Origin: Acidovorax_G sp046289925
GTDB lineage: Bacteria; Pseudomonadota; Gammaproteobacteria; Burkholderiales; Burkholderiaceae_C
Assembly: GCA_046289925.1 (NCBI GenBank)
Contig: JBKBUN010000166.1
Location: 1 to 5,402 of the forward strand
DNA: 5,402 nucleotides
Reading direction: 5' to 3'
Under the pieces are notes generated by a model. The model saw only the letters and a list, made by a program, of their open reading frames with translations, did no database searches and had not been told where the DNA came from. How positions within the stretch are numbered: position 1 is the first letter of the stretch; every line of letters starts with the position of its first letter. This document shows, piece by piece, positions 1 to 4,613 of the stretch. The position numbers and the translations under genes were made by a program.

Positions 1-1003
1 GCACTTCGCCGGCCACCATGCGCTGCGCCAGCCCTTCGACGATGGCGGTCTTGCCCACGCCGGGCTCGCCGATCAGCACCGGGTTGTTCTTCTTACGCCG
101 CGCCAGCACCTCGATGGTGGTCTCGATTTCCTGCGCACGGCCGATCACCGGATCGAGCTTGCCGTCGCGGGCCATCTTGGTGAGGTCGCGCGAGTATTTG
201 TCGAGTTCCGGCGTGTTGGTCGGCGCCTCAGCGCGGCCATCTTCGGCGCCCTTGCCGACCACCTTGCTGACCTGCTGGCGCAGCGCCTGCGGTGTCAGGC
301 CATAGCGGCGCAGCAGGTTGGCGGCCAGACCTTCGCCTTCTTCGGCCAGACCGATCAGGAAGTGCTCCGGGCCGACATAGGAGTGACCGAGTTCATTGGA
401 AGCCACGAAGGCGCGGCTGAGCGCATCCTTGACCCGGGGCGACACGCCGATCTCGCCCTCAAAGGGCTTGTCACCGCGCTTGGCCTCGGATTCGATCTGG
501 CGCTTGAGGTCGTCGCCCTTGATCTTGAACTGACCTAGGATGGTTTTGACCACATCGCTGTCGGCCAGTGCCAGCAGCAGGTGTTCCGTGTCCACTTCGG
601 AACGGCCAAATTCAGCCGCCTGTTTGGCAGCGTCCTGCAGCAGGGCTTCCGATTGTTCGCTGATGCGGCTGGCCAGCCCACTGCCGCGACGGCGCGACGT
701 GCCGCCACCCGAAGCCGCGGGCTCGCCGAAAGAGGCATCGACCACCTCGTCATCGCCGGCGGCCACCGCTGCGGGAGCGGCGTCGTCACCGATGCGGAAG
801 AAGTCGTTGCCCAGAAAATCCTCGAACAGGCCGCTGCGCGAGCCGAACAAGGCTTCCAGCGGCGAGACGGTGCGCTTTTGCTGCCGCACCAGTTGGCGGT
901 AATGGTCGTCGCACAACAGCATGGTGCTGTGGCGCCCGTTGACATTTGCTTCCACCCGCACGGTCGCGGGTTGACCACAGACTTGGCAATTTTTTCTGGC
1001 CAT
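1..1003 (-). CDS. clpK: ClpK (ClpG_GI) AAA+ disaggregase, N-terminal part, cut by window edge
   Basis: This is the first 334 residues of an HSP100 AAA+ ATPase; the rest lies beyond the left edge (family members are roughly 950 residues). The start ATG at 1003 has an AGGAG Shine-Dalgarno 7 bases upstream. The N-terminus begins MARKNCQVCG and carries a zinc-finger-like set Cys6, Cys9, Cys31, His34, which marks ClpK/ClpG rather than ClpB or ClpC. A linker follows, then two Clp-N repeats (about 112-165 and 186-245), the pre-AAA stretch LDKYSRDLTKMARDGKLDPV (from 267), and the first Walker A motif GEPGVGKT at 312-319. Known members are cytosolic, ATP-driven stand-alone disaggregases that confer survival of lethal heat and are carried on mobile stress-tolerance islands. 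It lies 101 bases downstream of hsp20 on the same strand and is probably cotranscribed. The second ATPase domain cannot be assessed. ClpB and ClpC are the alternatives, but the Cys-rich N-terminus argues against both. Confidence 0.93.
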   Translation of the reverse strand, partial: MARKNCQVCGQPATVRVEANVNGRHSTMLLCDDHYRQLVRQQKRTVSPLEALFGSRSGLFEDFLGNDFFRIGDDAAPAAVAAGDDEVVDASFGEPAASGGGTSRRRGSGLASRISEQSEALLQDAAKQAAEFGRSEVDTEHLLLALADSDVVKTILGQFKIKGDDLKRQIESEAKRGDKPFEGEIGVSPRVKDALSRAFVASNELGHSYVGPEHFLIGLAEEGEGLAANLLRRYGLTPQALRQQVSKVVGKGAEDGRAEAPTNTPELDKYSRDLTKMARDGKLDPVIGRAQEIETTIEVLARRKKNNPVLIGEPGVGKTAIVEGLAQRMVAGEV

Positions 1004-1010
1004 GCTGATG

Positions 1011-1015
1011 CTCCT
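1011..1015 (-). promoter_or_regulatory. Shine-Dalgarno of clpK
   Basis: AGGAG on the minus strand lies 7 bases before the clpK ATG at 1003. It fixes this start over other in-frame choices and agrees with the conserved MARKNCQVCG N-terminus. Confidence 0.8.
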
Positions 1016-1030
1016 AAATAGGTTGATGGG

Positions 1031-1064
1031 ACGAGGTGTCGCGATTCACGACCCGACACCTCGT
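1031..1064 (-). promoter_or_regulatory. Stem-loop between hsp20 and clpK
   Basis: ACGAGGTGTCG (1031-1041) pairs perfectly with CGACACCTCGT (1054-1064), giving an 11-bp stem with a 12-base loop. The loop contains part of a shorter competing GTCG/CGAC pairing. It sits 40 bases after the hsp20 stop and 27 bases before the clpK start. No run of U follows it in either direction (minus-strand RNA continues CCCATCAACC), so a simple intrinsic terminator is unlikely. Partial attenuation, an RNase processing site, or protection of the hsp20 3' end fits better. The stem is seen in the sequence; the role is inferred. Confidence 0.65.
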
Positions 1065-1104
1065 ATCTTGCAAGGCTTATTGCGAGACGGACGAGCCGGC
1101 GGCT

Positions 1105-1674
1105 TTATCCATTGATCGGGATCAAGCGCCCACGCTTCGGCGCACTGGTTTCGCGTTTATCGATCGTGATCGTGAGCACCCCGTTCTTGAATGAGGCCTT
1201 GATCGAATCCTGGTTGGCGTTCTCAGGCAGGTTCAAGGCGCGCTGGAAACTGCCATACGAACGTTCGATGCGGTGGTAGCCGCTTTCCTTCGTCTCCTGC
1301 TCCTGACGTTTCTCACCACGCACCGTCAGCACGTCGTTGTCGAGCGTGAGCTGGATGTCCTTCTCCTCGACGCCGGGCACTTCCAGCGTAATCACGTATT
1401 GCTTCTCGGTTTCCTGGATATCCAGGGCTGGTTTCAATAGGCCAGGCCAATCGGATGGCAGGCGCGGCATGGTCAGCGCCGGAAAACCGAAGCCTCGGAA
1501 TGCATCCTCGAACAACCGATCGATCTCCCGATGCAGTTGCAGGATCGGGCTGACCGAACCACTGCCCGCCGGCGGATCATGACGCTGCACCGGCAACGAG
1601 GTGGATGCCTTCTGATCATCCTGCTCGCTCTTGAACCAGTTCCAGGGAGCCCATTTTTTCAGATCAAAACTCAT
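1105..1674 (-). CDS. hsp20: Small heat-shock protein Hsp20 (alpha-crystallin family), island type
   Basis: The gene encodes a 189-residue ATP-independent holdase that binds unfolding proteins in the cytosol and hands them to disaggregases. The N-terminal arm (1 to about 78) contains the sHsp-like stretch LHREIDRLFEDAF (47-59). The alpha-crystallin domain (about 80-172) starts at KPALDIQETEKQYVITLEVP, carries YHRIERSYGSFQRAL (123-137), and ends with the hallmark FKNGVLTITI (162-171). The C-terminus RGRLIPING holds an I-P-I (IxI) motif at 185-187, used for oligomer assembly. The ATG at 1674 has a consensus GGAGGT 5 bases upstream. The preceding HTH reading frame stops at 1676, one base before this start, so the two genes were translationally close. 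Placement directly before clpK matches the sHsp20-ClpK/ClpG pair of the transmissible stress-tolerance locus. All class-defining motifs are present. Confidence 0.95.
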   Translation of the reverse strand: MSFDLKKWAPWNWFKSEQDDQKASTSLPVQRHDPPAGSGSVSPILQLHREIDRLFEDAFRGFGFPALTMPRLPSDWPGLLKPALDIQETEKQYVITLEVPGVEEKDIQLTLDNDVLTVRGEKRQEQETKESGYHRIERSYGSFQRALNLPENANQDSIKASFKNGVLTITIDKRETSAPKRGRLIPING

Positions 1675-1675
1675 G

Positions 1676-1990
1676 TCAAACCTCCATCAATTTGAGCAAC
1701 TTACCAATCACGAAACTGCTTCGCCTGCGGCGAAAAATGGCGCGCCCAGGCGATACCGGCAACTCGGATGATTTCTGCTGTTCACGCTTGCGCATCACCT
1801 CCATCTCTACCCCGGCTCGGGTCTGATCATTGATCCACCAATCGATGTCACTTTGACGAAACCGCCACGTCCCGCCCACCTTGGAAAGCCGAAGCGTCCT
1901 CGTGCGCGGCGAGGCGATAAAGCGTCCGTTGACCGACCTTCACGCAGCCAGCTCGTCGAGCGCGAAGATCTCCTGTAGGTGCGCTTTCAT
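1676..1990 (-). pseudogene. Broken excisionase/MerR-type HTH regulator gene upstream of hsp20
   Basis: The two ends read in one frame. From ATG 1990 the peptide is MKAHLQEIFALDELAA, then TGA at 1940-1942. From about 1882 it reads KVGGTWRFRQSDIDWWINDQ and continues to the stop at 1676. The middle reads correctly only in another frame, as KVGQRTLYRLAA (about 1939-1904). Joined, these make a typical HTH_17 domain: DELAAYL-KVG-RTLYRLAA...FKVGG-WRF-RSDID-WI. This implies a loss of about 4 bases near 1943 and a gain of 1 base near 1883 relative to an intact ancestor. The result destroys the recognition-helix part of the DNA-binding domain. The basic C-terminal tail (RAIFRRRRSSFVIGKLLKLMEV) ends one base before hsp20. 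A small DNA-binding-protein gene at this position is known from these islands. A sequencing error in the source cannot be excluded. A shorter product from the GTG at 1879 is possible but would lack the recognition helix. Confidence 0.75.
1680..1685 (-). promoter_or_regulatory. Shine-Dalgarno of hsp20
   Basis: GGAGGT on the minus strand lies 5 bases before the hsp20 ATG and inside the last codons of the HTH frame. It is a consensus site, so hsp20 can be translated well even though the upstream gene is broken. Confidence 0.85.
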
Positions 1991-2305
1991 CCCCGCGCCG
2001 CTTGACGCTTGACATTTCCGACCATGGAAAGCCGTGCAAGACTTCTCACCATATGGTGCCTGTCAGGAAAAAACCAACAGTCCCGGGTTGATGGCTGCGA
2101 CAAGTGCCGTTGTGCACGTTCATTACGGTAATCGCCCATGTAAATGCCGCCCCTCATGTCAACCCTTGCCAATATGGCTTAGCACCGTTTGCGCGGATTT
2201 TTCTGAAATCACGGCCGACCCTCTACTTCGCCTCCAACTGGCCCAGCGCGCCGGTCTTCGAGCAAGCCATACGCGCGCCGCGAAGCCCGTAGACGACCAT
2301 TCAGC
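1991..2305. other. Non-coding stretch upstream of the heat-resistance operon
   Basis: These 315 bases lie between the HTH remnant and repeat copy 1. The open frames on either strand (for example plus 2034-2309 and minus 1987-2172) show no recognisable family, no good ribosome site and no conserved motif. The part near 2000-2080 probably holds the operon promoter. It contains a 12-bp palindrome (2047-2058), a tandem GCTTGAC pair (2000-2013) and two TTnACATG half-sites 18 bases apart (2137-2162). The part from about 2163 to 2305 is higher in GC and could be a decayed coding remnant, but I cannot name one. Confidence 0.5.
2047..2076 (-). promoter_or_regulatory. Possible promoter of the HTH-hsp20-clpK operon with palindromic operator
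   Basis: On the minus strand TTGGTT is followed after 18 bases by TATGGT. These are weak sigma-70-like -35 and -10 boxes. The -10 box falls inside the perfect palindrome CACCATATGGTG (2047-2058). The pair lies about 57-85 bases upstream of the HTH start codon, a sensible distance. I did not find a convincing sigma-32 heat-shock promoter (CTTGAAA...CCCCAT) here. The palindrome is certain; the promoter call is a guess from box similarity. Confidence 0.3.
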
Positions 2306-2485
2306 CTAGGAGCCTGTCGGACTTGGAAATCCTCGACTGCATGCCAATGGCCAATGGGCCGCAGCGGTCCATTTGTCGCCGTCTTTGGGCCCCATGGCCC
2401 TGCTATGGGGGCCGCAAACACGGCGAAAACGGTCCTCGCTGGGGCTCATTTTCGCTTTCGACGCCCAAGTCCGACAGGCTCCTAG
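2306..2485 (+). repeat. MITE-like palindromic repeat, copy 1
   Basis: This is a complete 180-bp copy. It begins CTAGGAGCCTGTCGGACTTG and ends with the inverted form, and the terminal inverted repeats match over 21 bases including the outer CTAG. Near the middle, CCCCAT (2390-2395) and ATGGGG (2405-2410) form a hairpin flanked by a further imperfect match between the arms. The whole element is therefore one long imperfect palindrome. It has no transposase gene; the short open frames crossing it are by-products of the repeat. CTAG is self-complementary, so it may be a 4-bp target duplication or the tip of the inverted repeats. It lies 126 bases after the rlmB stop, between the heat-resistance genes and rlmB. 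Confidence 0.88.
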
Positions 2486-2611
2486 AAATGGCCGTTGACC
2501 GCTTGCGACGCATCGAAAGTCTCTTCTGAGTCTTCTGAGAATTCGCGCGCGTAAGCCCCTTGCCAGGCCAAGGCCATCGGCGGCCTCAGCGGGCCCTGCC
2601 GCCAGCCTGCG
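2486..2611. other. rlmB 3' flank, no gene seen
   Basis: These 126 bases separate the rlmB stop from repeat copy 1. A minus-strand frame reads MALAWQGAYAREFSEDSEE and onward to a TAG supplied by the repeat end, but its third-position GC is mixed and no family is recognised. A perfect 9-bp tandem duplication TCTTCTGAG lies at 2522-2539. I see no classic terminator with a U-run, so repeat copy 1 may be the first strong hairpin met by rlmB transcripts. Confidence 0.4.
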
Positions 2612-3367
2612 TCAGGCCGACAAGCCGCGCTGGCGCAGGGTCTCGTACAAGCACACGCCGCTGGCCACCGACACATTGAGGCTTTCCACCGCCCCCTGCA
2701 TCGGAATGCGGACCAACTCATCGCAGGTCTTGCGCGTGAGCTGGCGCATCCCACTGCCCTCGGCACCCAGCACCAAGGCCACAGGGCCACGCAGATCGGC
2801 CTGGTACAAGGTGCGCGGCGCGTCGTCGCTGGTGCCAATGCACCAGATGTTGCGCTCCTTAAGTTCGCCCAGCGTACGGGCCAGGTTGGTGACCATGAAG
2901 TACGGCACGGTCTCTGCCGCGCCGCTAGCCACCTTGGCCACCGTGGCGTTGATACCCACGGCATGGTCTTTGGGCGCGATCACCGCATGGGCACCCGCGC
3001 CGTCGGCCACCCGAAGGCAGGCGCCGAGGTTGTGCGGGTCGGTCACGCCGTCAAGCACCAGCAGGAGCGGCACCTGCCCTGCGGCTTCCAGGTGTTCAAG
3101 CAGGCCGTCGAGCGAATGCACCTGCTCTACCGCCTGCACGCGCGCCGCCACGCCCTGGTGAGCTTGCGTGCCCGCCAGCCGCGCAATGCGCAGCCCGTCG
3201 GCCTCGATCAAACGCACACCCGCTTCGCGGGCCCGGTCCAGAAAATGGCGCATGCGGGCGTCGCGGCGCGTAGGCTCGAAGTAGATCTCGACGATGGACT
3301 GCGGTGCGGTCTTGAGCCGCACGCCCACGGCATGGAAACCGAACAGGACTTTGGGAGTGGAAGACAT
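2612..3367 (-). CDS. rlmB: 23S rRNA (guanosine-2251-2'-O)-methyltransferase RlmB
   Basis: The gene encodes a 251-residue SpoU/TrmH-family (SPOUT, knotted) enzyme that uses SAM to methylate the ribose of G2251 in the 23S rRNA P-loop. Residues 1 to about 80 form the substrate-binding domain, starting MSSTPKVLFGFHAVGVRLKT. Motif 1 is LDGVTDPHNLGACLRVAD (105-122) with Asn113 and Arg119. Motif 2 is LVLGAEGSGMRQL (188-200) with Glu193. Motif 3 is ESLNVSVASGVCLYETLRQR (218-237) with Asn221. These fit an intact enzyme, and the length agrees with E. coli RlmB (about 243). I chose ATG 3367 because family homology begins there; the same frame is open to 3472 but the added residues are not RlmB-like and cross the probable promoter. 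No strong Shine-Dalgarno precedes the ATG. RNase R (rnr), a frequent upstream partner in other bacteria, is not seen here. A TrmH-family paralogue with another rRNA or tRNA target is a minor alternative. Confidence 0.93.
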   Translation of the reverse strand: MSSTPKVLFGFHAVGVRLKTAPQSIVEIYFEPTRRDARMRHFLDRAREAGVRLIEADGLRIARLAGTQAHQGVAARVQAVEQVHSLDGLLEHLEAAGQVPLLLVLDGVTDPHNLGACLRVADGAGAHAVIAPKDHAVGINATVAKVASGAAETVPYFMVTNLARTLGELKERNIWCIGTSDDAPRTLYQADLRGPVALVLGAEGSGMRQLTRKTCDELVRIPMQGAVESLNVSVASGVCLYETLRQRGLSA

Positions 3368-3416
3368 AGCGCCATTATCGTGTGCCCCAACGCGGGGGGA
3401 ATCGACTGCTATTATC

Positions 3417-3444
3417 TTTATAGCTAAAAATGACCTGTGGATAA
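3417..3444 (-). promoter_or_regulatory. rlmB: Probable rlmB promoter
   Basis: On the minus strand TTATCC (3439-3444) and TATAAA (3417-3422) are 16 bases apart. A second -10-like GATAAT follows at 3411-3416. The tract is clearly AT-rich compared with its surroundings and lies about 50-75 bases upstream of the rlmB ATG. The -35 match is weak. Confidence 0.45.
3436..3444 (-). promoter_or_regulatory. Perfect DnaA-box sequence TTATCCACA
   Basis: The minus strand reads TTATCCACA, identical to the strongest E. coli DnaA box. It overlaps the proposed rlmB -35 element and sits beside an AT-rich stretch. A single perfect 9-mer has only a few percent chance in a window of this size at even base composition. 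Whether DnaA binds here is unknown; one box alone is not an origin. Confidence 0.45.
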
Positions 3445-3455
3445 GCACAAGCCCT

Positions 3456-3630
3456 TTATAAGACAATACCAATCAAGCGCACCATGGCGCAGTCTGCCGC
3501 GTTGTAGCCACCGTCGGTGGCCTGGGCAACGGCACGCTCCAGCGCCTCCGTCTGGTCGCTGACGCAACGCAGGCGCGTGATGACACGTTTTTTCGTGGTC
3601 GAAATGGGGCATGGACGGAGGCCGAAGACA
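3456..3630 (-). pseudogene. 3' remnant of an unidentified gene, cut at repeat copy 2
   Basis: A minus-strand frame is open from the edge of repeat copy 2 to a TAA at 3456. It reads about 58 residues, including KKRVITRLRCVSDQTEALER and, further on, GGYNAADCAMVRLIGIVL. About 80 percent of its codons end in G or C, as in the flanking genes, which supports real coding ancestry. No plausible start codon precedes the conserved-looking part, and the frame meets a stop inside the repeat. The bases beyond the repeat (3819-3884) do not continue it, so the 5' part appears deleted. I do not recognise the family; the usual C-terminus of RNase R does not match. It could also be a chance open frame. Confidence 0.4.
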
Positions 3631-3818
3631 CTAGGAGCCTGTCGGACTTGGGAATCGTCGGCTTACATGCCAATGGGCAATGGCCAATGGGCCTCTGCGG
3701 TCCATTTTTCACCGTCTTGCGGCCCCATAGTCCCTCTATGGGGCTGCAAACACGGCGAAAACCATCCTCGCTGGGGCTCATGTTCGCTTTGGATGCCCCA
3801 AGTCCGACAGACTCCTAG
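3631..3818 (+). repeat. MITE-like palindromic repeat, copy 2
   Basis: This is a complete 188-bp copy in the same orientation as copy 1, bounded by CTAG at both ends. The terminal inverted repeats match over 22 bases with one mismatch (GAGCCTG against GAGTCTG). The central hairpin is CCCCATAG (3723-3730), a 5-base loop, then CTATGGGG (3736-3743). The arms also pair imperfectly outside it, through TTTTTCACCGTC and GGCGAAAACC. It is longer than copy 1 mainly because it carries three CAATGG units (3671-3690) instead of two. It lies downstream of the ybbA-type gene and abuts the gene remnant upstream of rlmB. Confidence 0.88.
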
Positions 3819-3842
3819 GGGCTACAGGCCCAATCACCCACA

Positions 3843-3865
3843 AGGCCGACCACAACGGTCGGCCT
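3843..3865 (-). terminator. Probable terminator hairpin of the ABC ATPase gene
   Basis: AGGCCGACC (3843-3851) pairs perfectly with GGTCGGCCT (3857-3865) around a 5-base loop. It lies 19 bases after the ATPase stop codon. The downstream minus-strand RNA continues UGUGGGUGAUUGGG, so the U-tract is poor. Factor-independent termination would be moderate at best, with repeat copy 2 as a second hairpin 25 bases further on. Confidence 0.6.
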
Positions 3866-3884
3866 GCTCCCCTGCATCCAGCGC

Positions 3885-4595
3885 TCAAGCGTTGGCGGCT
3901 TCGTTGAGGGCCACCTGGCCGGCTTCAATGGTGATGCGCCGCTCGCACTGGGCTGCGATGTTCCGGTCGTGCGTCACAAGCACCAGAGTCGTTCCCTGCT
4001 CGCGGTTGAGTTCCAACATCAGCCGCATGATGGTCTCGCCGGTCGCAAAGTCCAGGCTGCCCGTTGGCTCATCGGCCAGCAGCACCGCGGGTTTGACCAC
4101 GAAGGCACGCGCCAGCGCCACACGTTGCTGCTCGCCGCCCGACAGGACCTTGGGGTAATGATGGAGCCGCTCGCCCAAACCCACCCGCCCCAGCATCTCA
4201 GCCGCTCGGGCGCGCGCATCGCGCTGGCCCGCCAATTCCAGCGGAAGCATCACGTTCTCCATGGCCGTGAGGTTTCCCATGAGTTGGAAGCTCTGGAACA
4301 CGAACCCCACCTTCTGGGCGCGCAGCGCGGCCCGGGCGTCTTCGTCGAGAGCGAACAAGTCTTGCCCGTCCAAGCGCACGGTGCCGCGCGTGGGCGTGTC
4401 GAGCCCGGCGATGATGGACAGCAGCGTGCTCTTGCCCGAACCCGATGCGCCGACGATGGCCACGGTTTCCCGTGCGGCCAGGCGGAAATCGATATCCCGC
4501 AGAATGTCGAGCGAACCGGTCGAATCGGCGACCGACTTGAACACATGCTCCACGGAAATCACCGGGAGTGTGCGGGCGGAGGGTTGATCAGACAT
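3885..4595 (-). CDS. ybbA: ABC transporter ATP-binding protein, YbbA/LolD (MacB-like) type
   Basis: The gene encodes a 236-residue cytoplasmic ATPase subunit. In order: Walker A GASGSGKST (49-57), Q-loop Gln101 in FVFQSFQLMGNLTAMENV, signature LSGGEQQRVALARA (141-154), Walker B VLLADEPTGSLD (161-172) with Glu166, and H-loop His199 in LVLVTHD. The Q-loop and GEQQR signature are typical of the LolD/MacB/FtsE group, whose partners are FtsX-like permeases working on substrates at the inner membrane or periplasm. Its divergent start beside tesA matches E. coli ybbA, hence the symbol. In E. coli the permease ybbP follows; here the next items are a terminator, a repeat and rlmB, so no permease is present. 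The ATG at 4595 has only a weak GGAA 6 bases upstream. An in-frame ATG at 4622 would add nine residues but would overlap the tesA start. All catalytic motifs are intact. Substrate unknown. Confidence 0.9.
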   Translation of the reverse strand: MSDQPSARTLPVISVEHVFKSVADSTGSLDILRDIDFRLAARETVAIVGASGSGKSTLLSIIAGLDTPTRGTVRLDGQDLFALDEDARAALRAQKVGFVFQSFQLMGNLTAMENVMLPLELAGQRDARARAAEMLGRVGLGERLHHYPKVLSGGEQQRVALARAFVVKPAVLLADEPTGSLDFATGETIMRLMLELNREQGTTLVLVTHDRNIAAQCERRITIEAGQVALNEAANA

Positions 4596-4613
4596 GAAAG
4601 GTTCCGGAACTTG
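4596..4613. promoter_or_regulatory. 18-base divergent spacer with palindrome GTTCCGGAAC
   Basis: Only 18 bases separate the start codons of the ATPase gene and tesA. The perfect palindrome GTTCCGGAAC (4601-4610) fills most of it. There is no room for two promoters, so each must lie inside the opposite gene and the 5' ends of the transcripts would overlap. The palindrome also supplies the weak GGAA ribosome site for the minus-strand gene. Confidence 0.55.

Noticed and set aside
1011..1025. CCTA/TAGG inverted pair over the clpK ribosome site as an RNA thermometer
   Set aside because: A four-base stem with a two-base loop is too small to be stable; no other clear sequestering pairing was seen.
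535..1059. Long open frames on both strands across 535-1059
   Set aside because: They overlap the clpK N-terminus in other frames; the clpK frame has clear family motifs and these have none.
2034..2309. 91-residue plus-strand frame upstream of the heat-resistance operon
   Set aside because: No recognisable domain or ribosome site, and a second overlapping frame looks equally good; treated as non-coding.
2323..2529. Small open frames within the repeat copies (also 3473-3781 minus)
   Set aside because: They follow the palindromic repeat sequence, recur with shifted frames between copies and lack ribosome sites.
2522..2539. Tandem TCTTCTGAG duplication
   Set aside because: A single 9-bp duplication with no evident function; probably slippage.
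2482..2580. Minus-strand frame ending FDASQAVNGHF in the rlmB 3' flank
   Set aside because: Mixed third-position GC, no family, and its stop codon comes from the repeat edge.
3368..3472. N-terminal extension of rlmB to 3472
   Set aside because: The added residues are unlike RlmB and cross the AT-rich probable promoter; family homology starts at ATG 3367.
3969..4613. Plus-strand frame joined upstream to tesA
   Set aside because: It is antisense to the ABC ATPase gene; tesA with its signal peptide starts at 4614.
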